DNA from: Gordius sp. MW1
Taxonomy: Eukaryota; Nematomorpha; Gordioida; Gordea; Gordiidae
Length of the DNA stretch: 64,000 nt
Direction: 5' to 3'
Assembly: GCA_964036665.1 (NCBI GenBank)
Contig: OZ038532.1
Span: 7,750,001-7,814,000 of the forward strand
The position numbers and the translations under genes were made by a program. Below, piece after piece: positions 32,842-44,800 of the stretch (positions within the stretch are counted from its first letter, which is position 1; the number at the start of each line of letters is the position of its first letter). The notes below the pieces were generated by a model, which was not told the origin of the DNA, searched no databases, and worked only from the letters and a program-made list of their open reading frames with translations.

Positions 32842-33530
32842 GAATAGTGACAACGGATAATTTATACATACACTTTTTTGGCATTAGTTATATTTAAAAG
32901 GGGAGAACGAGGAAAAGTGGGACTTTACAAACAACTTTTTTTTTCGATAGTCAATTACTATTATTAGGTGAAATTATGATAAAAATCGTAGGGTTACTAA
33001 AGCAAGTTTTATCGATTTTAATTAATGATGAGCATGAGGGTAGCTATTGGGGGTCAGTAGGGACACTCACCCCCCCCCCCCCCTACTGAATTATCGAATT
33101 AAAAAATTGTCATTTTGCCCGATCCAAAATTATTATCAAATTTTTTGACCCCTCCCTAATTCAAAACTCCATGCACCTGAGTCAGCAAAATGGGTTATAC
33201 TTATACATTTTTATTTTCTCAATCTTGAAATAAATATTGAGAGTCTATTTAATTACGATCCCGGAATTGGCTTCTCCATAGACGTGGATAGGTATTAGGC
33301 TAAAAGTTTGGTGATAATTTAAAGTGTTGTGGAGTGTGAATTTCTTCTGATTTCATGATATTAATACTTGTAATTTATCATTTACTTTTAGTGGCTCGAC
33401 ACTGCATTGGCTACTTTTACGGTATAATATATCATGATTACTGTTATAACTTCATTCAATATTTTCCCAATTATTAAATGTGTTGATCAAATATTTGTCA
33501 CTAGAATTGTGAATGAGTAGGACACATAGT
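32842..33530. other. No gene seen
   Basis: AT-rich sequence with a C run at 33070-33083. Nothing recognised. Confidence 0.5.
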
Positions 33531-33538
33531 ATCATGTT

Positions 33539-33701
33539 CATGGGCCAAGCCAGGATTGGAATTAGAGGGGGGAAAATAATGAATTAGGCAGGGGCAAAAT
33601 AATAAATTTTAAATTGTTAGCCATAATTAGATTAAACCTGTAAGATTTTTCAGGGGGGGGGGGCAGCCGCCCCTCTCTGCCAGCTCCTGGCTACGCCCGT
33701 G
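33539..33701. mobile_element. hAT MITE, CATGGGCGTAGCC family (subfamily B)
   Basis: Starts CATGGGCCAAGCCAGG and ends TGGCTACGCCCGTG. Flanks ATCATGTT and ATCGTGTT (7 of 8). Confidence 0.87.
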
Positions 33702-33922
33702 ATCGTGTTAATAAACTATTGATTGAATTTGCAATTCATGTTATATGGACAAGTCAGCTCTTCCTACCTTTCTGCTACGCCTGTTAATGATATGCATGTC
33801 AAATGAAATGAGGTACTGGTAGCGCGACAATGTATCCCCCCCCTCCTCTTCATGTCTATGTTTTTAACACACAAATATAGACACAATACATAGGATAGGC
33901 GAGATTAACCTTTCAATATAGG

Positions 33923-34105
33923 CATGGGCGTAGCCAGGTTTTGGATTAGGGGGGGGGCGAAAGGTTTAAAAGTTCAATCAGGGGGGGGGGGAAGGGGCAA
34001 ACCTAATTTTTTTTAATTCTTAAGGGATTTTGCATTGAAAATTTTTTTTTTCGTCATTGGGGGGGGGGGGGGGGCGCCCCCCCCCCACCACTGGCTAGGC
34101 CCATG
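33923..34105. mobile_element. hAT MITE, CATGGGCGTAGCC family (subfamily A)
   Basis: Ends CATGGGCGTAGCCAGG and TGGCTAGGCCCATG, with three long G runs. The flanks AATATAGG and TAAGTAGG match only in part. Confidence 0.85.
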
Positions 34106-34520
34106 TAAGTAGGTAGGCCTATAATATTACTAAATTAGTTAAATTCCTTAATAAAGACATACAGTATAATTAAAATTTCTATTACTTTTAAATTTACTAA
34201 GCTGCTAATTAATTTTGCCTGAAAAAGATGTGGGTCCTTTGATAATATATGTTGACAATGAAAATATAGGTGACTAATGATGTCTAAAATGTATTCTTCA
34301 CCCCTTTATAGTTTCTTAGTTGTTGTTATAGCTTTCGCTGATATTATAATAATTTATACATTTAAGCTCATGCAGCGAGTGTTTTGCTTATAGAGTAAAA
34401 TTAGTTCTGGCATGAGCTTTGGGGTCCAAACAATTTTAAGCCAAAAGAGGCATACTTGCTACTTCTCCTTCAAATTTACATCTTTAATCAACTAAGTAAT
34501 TTTATTTTAATCTGAATCCC
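34106..34520. other. No gene seen
   Basis: AT-rich, unassigned. Confidence 0.5.
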
Positions 34521-34686
34521 CATGGGCGTTGCCAGCATTGGAATTAGAGGGGGGCAAAAATGGTTTAGGGAGGGGCAATAATGATTTAGGGACGGGCAAA
34601 ATGAGCTTTTTTTTAAATTTTTGTCATAATTTTAATAAATTTCAACAAAATGATTTAGAGAGGGCAGCCGCCCCTCGTTGCCCTTC
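34521..34686. mobile_element. hAT MITE, CATGGGCGTAGCC family, right end missing
   Basis: Starts CATGGGCGTTGCCAGC and follows the subfamily B interior to CAGCCGCCCCTCGTTGCCC. The GGCTACGCCCATG end is absent. Confidence 0.75.
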
Positions 34687-35269
34687 AACGGTAAATTATT
34701 CTATTAATTTCATCCATAGGGATAGAAAGGGCAAAATGCTTTTTGGAAATATTATTAAATATTTTTTAGACTAGGGGGAGAAGGCACAGCTGCTCCTTTT
34801 TGTCTCACCTTGGCTAGTCCATCTTCCTTTTTCTCTTTTCACATTATTTCACGTTTGCTCCTGGTACTACTCTGCCCTTATTAATGGCTATACTCTCTCC
34901 CCCCCCCCACAAAAGGCGTGGTCCATTACATTGTATCTTTCTTTAGAAAACGGTTAATGTTGCTTATACCAGCATCCTAACAAATTTTTTAATTCGTTAT
35001 AGGTTTGCTTTGCAGGCCTTTTATTTCCATTTTCCTAATTTTAGCATCAATGATGATTGATAAAAAAGGGAAATATGTCAGCTAATCATTTATGTATTCA
35101 AGTTTAAAATGATATAAAATACTTAAAGAACTTATTTTTTTTGTCAGGTATTTTGAGATCTTAATTTCTTTTGTGTACATTTTGCTCTCTACTGATCATA
35201 TACAACAAAACACTGGTCAGTCAACAAATAATGGACATAAAATTAATTGGCAAAGTGTTTGTAGATTCA
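34687..35269. other. No gene seen
   Basis: AT-rich. Nothing recognised beyond a C run at 34900-34909. Confidence 0.45.
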
Positions 35270-35840
35270 GGTAGAGCTTTTTTTTCGGTGAATACAAATA
35301 TATTTTTAGTTTTTTACCGGTATGTCAAGTTTTTTTGAAATATGCTGTCAAGGTTGCTAAAAACAGCGATTTTGGCGTTTTGCAAACGTCAATAACTTGC
35401 AAATTAATCAGTAAAATTTAGGTTTAATAAATTTGATTTTTAAATAAAGGGGAGACCTTTAAAAAATTCGTTTTATTCTAGATCTATTAATTATTTTTTA
35501 TCTTTTTACATCGACAAAGTGCCCCAGTCTTAAGATCGCCCTCCCTTCCCTTTAACAATTGGAATTAATTCCGTGCTAATTAATTAGATTTTTATTCATG
35601 GTTTAATCTAAACAAAGGTTTGTTTTTATAATGTTCCAATTTACAATCATATTTGATATTTATTAAATGAACAAGAATTTATTGGATTTATCCCTTTATT
35701 TATTAATCAAATTTATTAAAATAAGATTTTACCGAACAATTTTCAACTTATTGACGTTTGAGAAACGCCAAAATCGCTGTTATTAACAACTTTGACAGGA
35801 AATTTTTGATAAACTTGACTTATTAAACTAAAACTCTACC
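35270..35840. mobile_element. Inverted-repeat (foldback) element, GGTAGAG family
   Basis: The left arm (GGTAGAGCTTTTTTTTCGG to CAAACGTCAATAACTTG, about 130 bp) is matched in reverse by the right arm (CAACTTATTGACGTTTG to AACTCTACC). Shared strings include AACAGCGATTTTGGCGTTT. The middle is AT-rich with no frame. I see no clear target duplication, so the superfamily is open. Confidence 0.7.
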
Positions 35841-35914
35841 AAAACATGAAAACAAACAGTTTGCCGATAGATTTTTCTCGTTAACCCCAACTTAAATGAG
35901 TTTTGTCATCTCTC

Positions 35915-36075
35915 CATGGCCATAGCCAGGATTGGAACGAGAGGGATTAATGATTTAAGGAGGGACAGAATGATTATATTTTGAAATTTTAGCAAAAGTT
36001 ATATTAAATTTTGAATAATTTCATCATTTAGAGGGGGCAATCGCCCCTCCCTGCCTCCCCCTGACTATGCTCATG
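35915..36075. mobile_element. hAT MITE, CATGGGCGTAGCC family (subfamily B)
   Basis: Starts CATGGCCATAGCCAGG and ends TGACTATGCTCATG. Perfect 8-bp duplication CATCTCTC at 35907-35914 and 36076-36083. Confidence 0.9.
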
Positions 36076-36154
36076 CATCTCTCTCTTGATTTATAATGCA
36101 AACTAAAAACGATATGGGTGAAGGGGGGAAGTGAAAACATAGTAACATAACCAA

Positions 36155-36342
36155 CATGGGCGTAGCCAGTTGGAAGGGGGGGGGGGGTGGGGCTGGGGGC
36201 CGGCTGCCTCCCCCCTTAATGGCGAGAGAAAAAAATTCAATGCAAAAACCCTTAAAATCAAATACGTTTTGCCCCCCCCCCCCTAATTGAACTTTTAAAC
36301 GTTTTGCCCCCCCCCCTAATTCAAAACCTGGCTACGCCCATG
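36155..36342. mobile_element. hAT MITE, CATGGGCGTAGCC family (subfamily A, inverted)
   Basis: Ends CATGGGCGTAGCCAG and CTGGCTACGCCCATG. Flanks ATAACCAA and ACAACCAA (7 of 8). Two C runs face one G run. Confidence 0.9.
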
Positions 36343-36818
36343 ACAACCAACACAAAGTCATTATGTGGAGTGGCCGCTGGCTATTAGAAAAGAAAGGATA
36401 GCAACAGCAGAGGTAGCTTTATGACAATTTATTATGTAAGTTCCGTTCATTGAATAAAGAAATAATAATTAAGAATAAATTGCTTTGCAATTAATACCAC
36501 CAAACACACCACACCACACGAACAGTGGTGTAGTTAGGGAGCCAATGCCCCTAAGCAATTATATATATTTTAACTTAAAAATAATAATAGTATTTTAAAG
36601 AAATAAATCTTTTAATCGAGCTATGCCACTTATTTAGATTAAATTTCCGCTTGGCTATTTACTAACACTCAGTGAAAGAAGCGAAGTTTAAAACGTATCT
36701 TTTTTAAAAGATCCAAACATCAGCAAAAAGTATGTGTGGTATATTTAAAATTGGGGCTTTACCAATTTATTATAAAGACAGTAGCTTTACCAATGGTATC
36801 ATTACAAAAAGTAACTTC

Positions 36819-36960
36819 CTGGGCGTAGCCAGGTTTTGGATTAGGGGGGGGGGGGACAAAAATTTTAAAAATTCAACTAGGGGGGAGCAAAACATACTTT
36901 TTTTTCAATTTCTAAGGGTTTTTGTATTAAAATTTTTTTTCATTTAGGCCTCCCCCTATG
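36819..36960. mobile_element. hAT MITE, CATGGGCGTAGCC family, right end missing
   Basis: Starts CCTGGGCGTAGCCAGG with the subfamily A interior. Similarity ends near CATTTAGGCCTCCCCC without the terminal repeat. Confidence 0.75.
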
Positions 36961-37046
36961 GATAGATTACCATAAAAAATATTTATTTTGATAGTCAATA
37001 AGGTTTGGATTTGCATACGTTTTGTTTATATTTGCTCGAGTAACAA

Positions 37047-37165
37047 CTAGTGGTGCAAAAGCGGCTGGGTTTTGTTTGGTAAAACAGACCAATAAACCTT
37101 TGGCTTGTTTATGTTCAGTCGACAAAAACCAAAGGTCGACTTAACAAAAACCAGCCGAACACTAG
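37047..37165. mobile_element. MITE, GTCGAC-rich CTAGTG family
   Basis: Starts CTAGTGGTGCAAAAGCGGC and ends CAGCCGAACACTAG, with AGTCGACAAAAACC inside. Related copies are at 50185-50362 and 57455-57577. Type unresolved, possibly hAT. Confidence 0.65.
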
Positions 37166-37530
37166 TACAGGCGCGATTTTCACGAGGGGGGGGGGGGTGA
37201 AATCTGGCAAAAAATTTTATTTTAAAACGCATTTTGTCAAAAATTTAAATTAGATGTATATATTATGTTTCTGGGTTTTTATATGTGTTTTAAAGTTTAT
37301 GATGTAACTAAACTATAATATGTTAACCCATTTAATTTAGTTATTAATCAAAAAACAGATTATTACTATTTAAATATAATCGCTTAGTTGGCTTGGCTAC
37401 TTACCAGAATGGGAGGGTCTGGTGTTTTAAAGGGGGAAAATTGTTCAATCAAGTCCGAGTGAGCAATTTGCACAATCAAATTCGGAAATATTATAATTGT
37501 GGGGTATAAGCTTTTTTTCGAAAATTTAAT

Positions 37531-37630
37531 TCCAAAAATGAAATATTATTTTTTCAGATGTTTATAAGTGTTTTAAAATTTCCAAAAATGAAATATTATT
37601 TTTTCAGATGTTTATAAGTGTTTTAAAATT
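37531..37630. repeat. 50-bp tandem duplication
   Basis: Two nearly identical copies of a unit starting TCCAAAAATGAAATATTATT (37531-37580 and 37581-37630). Confidence 0.88.
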
Positions 37631-39109
37631 TTTATTCAACTCTACTATAATAATTTAACCCATTTTATATATTTATTAACAAATTTCCTTTTTAATTTTG
37701 GCTAAGAGCCCCCCCCCCCACGGCTAGGCGCCTGCTTTTAATATTGTTTTTCTTCTCATTCATTACCAAACTGATGATTATCCTTTGCGAATACGTTTGA
37801 GGAATATTAATATCAACCTGGGAATTAGCTGGTACTAATAATAATAATTAAATTACACTTCTGCCGAAATTAACTGTAAAGGACTGCCGCCACAAAATGT
37901 AAAATTTAGTTTTTGATGTCTATCCCTAAACATACTACATCTTGAGCAAATCTCTTCATTTCTATATTTTTTGATGACCGCCGTTTCATATTTTTATACG
38001 ACTATATTATAATTAAATTTATAAACATGTAATTCCATCTCCTTCACTCGCGTAAACTGGTAAACCCTATTTCTTATTTTAACTAGAGCTGTCTTTCTAA
38101 TGCCAAATGTTAACCATTTGTTATGTTCGCTAAGGCGAAATGATAATCATTATTTCACCGCCGATTCTTGAAAAATATTTCGAGTTTTTCTTAGACATGA
38201 ATATTAACAAGGATCTACAAGCTAGGACCAGGAGGCGATACGAATAAAATTAACCATATTAAATATAAAGGCAAATCAGGATGAGTAATCATGGGTGTAG
38301 CCAGGGGAAGACAAATGTCCACTCCCTCCCCCCCCCCCCTTTAACACACATTATGGCTTTACTCATGATTATTTTAAAACAAGCAATTGATCAACCACAA
38401 GTTAGATTGGTAAACAACATTTACATTGCCCCCCCCCCACAACCCACCCATTTTAAATATTTTTGCACCAAATAAATGATTAAAAAAAAGTTTGGGATAT
38501 CATAATCAATTTGCTTAATAATTTGGCTTATGATGCATAATTATTTTAATAATGTAAACATAAAAAAAGTTGATGAATCTGTTGACATTGTTAACGGGGC
38601 TAACCTTATTACATTATTTGTGCCTACTTATATTTCAACTAAAATATAGTAAATAAAAAATGAATATCTTTGGGACTATTGCAAATTAAATCCGCAAACG
38701 CCTGATCCCAATAATCTCATAATTTTCCAATCTAAAATTGCCAAAAAAGTATTTCTGATTTTCTGAATATCACATCTTGTAAGACAGCACCACCATACTT
38801 CTACGTCAAGCGCATAAATGTTTTCAGAGCTAACTAACTAAGGGAGACACATTAAAGTGGTAGGAGAGAAGGGGAGGTTAGTTGGGGTAATTAAACCGTT
38901 TATTACACTATCACCCACCACACAATGTTATGCCACAGCCAGCACCACAAAATGTGAATAATAAACGCATACACTACCTACATAACCCCCCCACCCATAT
39001 TACTACTCGCCTACTCGTCCTCTGTGTTTTTAAATGTTGTTGTTGTTTTTTTAGTAACACAACATGTACATTTTACATATGCTTGCTACTGTTCCACACA
39101 CGCTGCTAC
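37631..39109. other. No gene seen; MITE fragment at 38290
   Basis: Contains only a MITE start at about 38289 (CATGGGTGTAGCCAGG) without its end, and two C runs. Frames at 38281-38475 and 38930-39232 run through repeats and are not supported. Confidence 0.5.
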
Positions 39110-39267
39110 CATGGGCGTATCCAGGGGGGGGGGGGAAGGGAGGGGCGGCTGCCCCCCTTTAAATCCAAAATTTTGTTGAAATTTATCAAAATTATGACTA
39201 AAATTTTAAAAAAAGATTTTGCCCGTCTCTAAATCATTTTTGCCCCTCCCTAAACCATTTTTGCCCC
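39110..39267. mobile_element. hAT MITE, CATGGGCGTAGCC family, right TIR deleted
   Basis: Starts CATGGGCGTATCCAGG. The interior is the reverse of subfamily B. It stops at GCCCCCTG before the expected GCTACGCCCATG. The flanks GCTGCTAC and CACGCTAC agree in part, suggesting a deletion of the last 12 bases only. Confidence 0.78.
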
Positions 39268-40161
39268 CTGCACGCTACCCTAAACAAACCTCAAAATGCG
39301 TAAGCTTTTTTTAATGGTAAAAGATCGACTACTTAGAGTGTATGATAAATAAAGAGATAAAAGTAATGGGGAGAAACAATAAAAAAACTCGCACCTCCAC
39401 CCTCCTCCCGTCCCGACCACTCCCCACTTTAACCCTCGTTCTCCCTCCTACGTTTGCGCACAAATTTGATAGCACTGTTTATTTAATAGGATAAAATTGG
39501 AGGTGGTAGATCTAGATAGTTAGAATATTGGCACATCTTTAACCAGCAAGCAGGATTTCATAATTTGTTTTCTTAAAAATAAAATATACCTAAATAAACA
39601 GCATTCCCCCTCCCCCTCAGCGTTGTATCGAAATTACTTAGGTTTACAATTGTTGCCTTATAACCGCCCTACCTTAAATTATTATCGTTTGAAATGCGCT
39701 TTATGACGTCCTCTCCTTTCTACTCGTCTACCCTCTATGTGTAATTCATTCATTTACAACACATCATCCATCCCCTCTATTTAGCTCGCTATATACTACA
39801 CTTAATACTTTTTTCGCATCAAACTTTTCCTATACCCCCACCCCCTCTTATGTGAGGAGTATGTTAGTAAGCTTTTAACGCAAACATATTTCGTTAGTAG
39901 AGAGATGCGCGTGAAGTAAAGAAAGACTAGGCAAAGAAGAAACTCGAAATATGACACCCCCCCCCCCTCCCCATCCACAACAACACAAATTATCCACCCC
40001 TTTCCCCCCAAGAATCTCTTACAATGAATGAAACATTAACAACGTCCATCGGTGTATTGATCTCGCTCGATTAACTTTCGCTCAATTAATTAACGCTCAG
40101 TACATTTTATGGTAATGTCAAAAATAAACGGAATTAAGGTCACAACCAATATCATCATCGA
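39268..40161 (+). other. Upstream region of the ZNF608/609-like gene, no coding seen
   Basis: No MITE and no long frame up to the start codon. An in-frame TAA lies about 27 bases before the ATG (near 40134), so the coding region does not extend upstream in this exon. A promoter, a 5' UTR intron or an upstream non-coding exon cannot be recognised by eye. Confidence 0.5.
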
Positions 40162-41874
40162 ATGGCTACGACCGAAAGAATAGCTTCCCCTAAGGCTGCC
40201 TCATTCACTGACTCAATTACTATCGCCACTACCACTAGCATAATTAAAATCAACAAAGGAGCACCACCACCTCCACCAGTGCTTGGAGGAAGCGAAATCA
40301 AATGCACATCTAGGAGCAGTGATGACCAAAATAAAAAGGAGAAATATTATTACCCTACGCACAATAATAATCCTCATAAACTAATTAATTCCATATCGCT
40401 AATAAGTAACGACTTAGCCTTAAATCCCATCTCCCTTGGCTTAATCACCGAACCCACTAATCGCGGTAATAACGTTAAGAGTGGCAAATTCGCTAAAAAT
40501 GTCATTTTAAATCAAAATAATATCCTCTCGAGTCAGCGTATTGATCCAGTAATTACTCTCATTACTACTAGCAACGGTGAAATGGAAACGCTGAACAGTA
40601 TTTCGAAGTACAATTGTGTCGCGCCTAGCTCTGCAATAAACCGAGCCGTTTATAAGGATAGCGTTCGGGGAGAAAAAAAGAAGGGGAAATTTTTAAGTAG
40701 CGTGGATGGTGTGACCGACTTGGATAACAGAAACATTAGCAATTTGCAAAGCAACGACGTTAGCGTTAAAATGTCGCAAGCAATTATTCCTGACTCTAGC
40801 CATGCTGCTGCTCCACCTGCTACCCTAAAGAGGGGGAAAAATCAATTGGAATCTTGTAGAGCGATCAAAAAGGAGTGCGGTGGAGAGCAGCCTACCCTTC
40901 TAGAGGATGAAGAAGACCCTTACGCTTGGGGCGAATTCGGTGGGGTAGGTGATTTAATCATAGACCTAGACGCCAATATCGAAAAAAGCCTATGTAACAA
41001 CAATAATTCGGGCAATACATCTATGGTCGAGAAAGAAGCGTCAACAGTATCGGGCCCTAAAATGGATCCTAATTTGCTGTATCAAGCCAACGGACTTCTG
41101 GTCGCCTCTAAAAGTAGTAATTTAAAGGTAAAAATTAAACGCAAAACCGTGGCCCCTACGTCACCCATAACGAACTCGTTATCGATAAAGGGCGGTCGAA
41201 GTAAAATTACGAATAGCGGCGCTATAAATAATACAACTAGGCAACATCAGTCGTCCTCCTCCTCCGGCTATAATGAAATTGTTACTAGTTGCTGTAATAA
41301 CAGCGGCAATTCAGTTCGCGCAGCGCCTAATTCCACCAACAAAATATGTTTGCATAAATCAATGCCTCCCCACCCCAGCAACACAATCTCATCCCTAGCC
41401 CCCTCCTCCTCCTTCAATGTTGCCCCCATCTCATCTCCCTCCCCCTTTCATCCTCCTAACATTAGCTCTAGCAACGGTAATGGTTGCGATAGTATTGATG
41501 ATAAATTAGTCACAGGCGACATTATCAATTATGCTGACAAGGGGAAATTATTAACACACACTTCGCCGACATGGCTAATGAACGGCAGCCCTGGTTTTAA
41601 ACGTTTAGGCGATGAACACGCCGCCCTCCATTGTCCTCAAGATCGAGATATCATTATTCAATCCCCGTCCCCCTCACATTCCGGTGGTAACGCTGTAAAT
41701 TCGGGTGGGCCCAAACCTACCAGCCCCGACTCCGAGGTTAAAACGAATAACAACACCGTCATCAATCGCTTAAATGTATCGAATAGGGGCATTGCCAACG
41801 ACAACCCTTTAAGTTCCGTTAAATTTAGCAAGCAGCGAACCCGTGATTCTCCCACACCCCCCTCGTCGCCCCTG
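40162..41874 (+). CDS. Exon 1 of the ZNF608/609-like gene
   Basis: 571 codons, ATG in context ATCGAATGG, donor CTG|GTATGT, phase 0. Mostly disordered (Asn, Ser, Thr, Pro). The acidic box with [12 protein letters not shown] lies at about residues 264-275. If the donor is not used the frame continues 26 more residues ([14 protein letters not shown]...) to a stop at 41953-41955. That would make a short 597-residue protein without the finger, which recalls the short and long isoforms known for fly brakeless; no AATAAA is close by to support it. Confidence 0.88.
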
Positions 41875-44800
41875 GTATGTACTTTATATACATCAATAAA
41901 TAATATTGCCTTTTTCAAATTAAATTTGTTATTTTGCCTACTATATTATAAATGATATATTTTATAATAATTGCTATGCAATTCTTTAATCCTTTTAATT
42001 TAAAACTTGAATAGTAATCTTCATGGGCGTAGCCGGGGGGGGGGCAGAAAGGGATGGCTGCCCTTCTCTAAATCCAAAATTTTGCCGAAAGTTGATAAAA
42101 TTATGACTACATTTTAAGAAATGATGGTTTTGCCCCTCACTAAATCATTATTGCCCCCCTCTAATTCTAATGCTGGCTACGCCCATGGTAATCTTAACTA
42201 CATAAATCCCACTGGTGAATTCAAAATTTTAATTGGATAGCTTTCTACAAGGCTGCTCTAGAATTTTCTGTTAAAAAAATGGCAAGGTACTCATAAATTT
42301 AAGGATTACAGTTAATATAAAGGCAGAAGATTTTTTGGCTTATTAATTTTTTAATATAAAAATTGGCAATTTTAATAACAAATATATTATTAATCTTTAT
42401 TTTACACAACCTTCTATTTATATTAATTATACTCACTCATTTATTGAACATTCATTGTTTCATTTTATTAAACTAAATTTTGATAAAAGAAATGTATGGC
42501 TTAATCAATTATATCTGCAAGGGAAATTCCACTAACAAATATTTTCATTGGCGTCGTTCCTTAATATGTGTCAAATAAATAAATGTATATGTTTGTTATA
42601 AGCCAACTACTATCTGAGGCGCGCTCTAATTAAGTATTGATTTAATTACCAAGCTTTAATCATCTCGCCTTTAGCTATTTATACCTCACTTGAGATAATA
42701 ATTATGGGTGTGGCTAAAAACAGTGAAAATGACATTATTACAACATGGACAATGTCCATTATTTATTTAGATTACGATAGGGTTGTCATTTTATGAATTT
42801 TCAGAGAAATTTATAAATCAACCTTAAGATGGTACCGTTTGCTATTGACAACGCAATTTTTAGTTTACTTAATTACGTTTTGCTCCGGGCCTTGTTGAGG
42901 GAGGGTGGGGAGGGTAGATTGTCATATGGTAAATACATTTGAATCCAATCCGTCTACCTTCCTCCCCTATCTATCTCTTCTTTATGATTACTTTCACTCA
43001 TCACAAGCACATAAAACGTGAGTGAAATAAAGCTAGATGCTTACTATTTGCCTTGCCCTCTCTACTCATACTACACTACCTACACTATACATATAATAGT
43101 AATAGGCAGGCACATAAGGGGAAAGAGTCATTTATAATGCCTATAGTAGCTGTCGCGTTGTCATTGCCAATACAACAAAAGTGGGGGGGGGGGGTGTAGG
43201 AATAGAATAATGTAAAATTTTACACGCTTTTCACGTCCTCGTTCGTAGTGTGTTTTGTGTTGTAAGCGGCGAAAGGATAGGGCTTTGTTTGGTAGTGAGT
43301 GGCTCTTTTGCCTCCTTTCATACCTTTTATTTACCATTATTACTCCCCTTTATTTCGATATCCTAATAACGGATTTTTAACAAATAAACTTTTTAAATGC
43401 GAAAAAAAAATCCTAATTGTAATGTTATAATTAAGGACAAGGACAGCTCACTCGTTACTAACCCCTCTCTTTCTCCTCGCGATTATTTGTCTGCTGGTTG
43501 TGGTGGTGGTCGATTTGTTGATCCATAAATTATGGAAAAGCCATCGCCCCTTTATTTTATCACTAACCTAACCATGGACGTAGCCAGAGGGGGGGGGGCA
43601 GGGAGGGGGGGCTGCCCCCCTCTAGATCCAAAAATTTGCTAAAATTTATTAAAATATGGCTATAATTTTTTAAAAATTATCATTTTGCCCCTCCCTAAAT
43701 CATTATTACCGGCGCCCCCCTTTTGACGCCAATGCTGGCTACGCCCATGTCACTTACTAACCCTGATGAGCGTAGCGTGACTTGGTTGTATTGTGTATAT
43801 AATTTGCCCGGGCGACTGCTATCCGGTCTGCCTTCACACGAGCGCTACTTAATCATATCTTATCTAACCGCTACCCTTTATAAATGGGCCTCAAAAAAAC
43901 TACTCATCTTTTTAAAAATATTTCTCAATTCCTTCAAGATTTGTTTGGCGTTATTTTAAAATTAAGTTTGCTTAATTCATTTGCTAGGGTAGTTTAAAAA
44001 AAGGAGGTAATGTAATAGCCTAATATTATTTAATTAATCCCCCATCCCCTCCAATCTTAAAAAGTAAATGAGAAGCTATATTGCCTTTATTTTTACGGTT
44101 ATATTGATTTTATCGAAAAATACGTAGGAATTTTCCATCTTCCTTGCCACTGCATGGGTGTTGTAGTTTTAAACCTTTTGTATCGTTTCCTATATTTTAA
44201 GCCTTGTTTTGATTGATTTAATTGACTTTTTCCATCATTCGAATAAATAAATCTTATATTGCATGGAAAGCTAGTTCGTCGTTTGGCCATTATACTGTCT
44301 ATCTTAGCATGGACTTAGCCAGGGGGTGGCAGGGAGGGACAACTGCCCCCTCCCCTCTATATCGAAAAATTTAATATAATTGTCACTAAATTATTAAAAT
44401 CCATCATTTTGCCCCCCCCCCCCAATCATTATTGCCCCCCCCCTGGCTATGCCCATGTATCTTATTTAAATGTTCTTAATAAATAACATGTGTGCAATGC
44501 ATCTAACGCCGTATGGGTTTGCAAAAATAACGTTTATTTTACATCATCCAATAATTTGAATTTAACAAAAGGGAAATAGGTTTGCCCCCCCCCACCCCCC
44601 ACCCTTTTATTACAAAATCTTTATAACAAATTATTCAAGTTATGGTTTATAATTATACCATATTTGTGTAAACCTAGTCACTGTCTGTACCTTTTTATTA
44701 TGGCGTTTTCTCGCCGCTTGACGTCATTCTATCAATTCGCCTCCCTCAGTCTCTGCCCTCTTCTACATGCCATCGTACCCTCCTCAATGTTTCTATTAAT

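Noticed and set aside
41658..41918. Minus-strand frame within exon 1, and similar antisense frames at 53389-54046 and 54524-55025
   Set aside because: They mirror the codon-biased plus-strand exons and show no domain.
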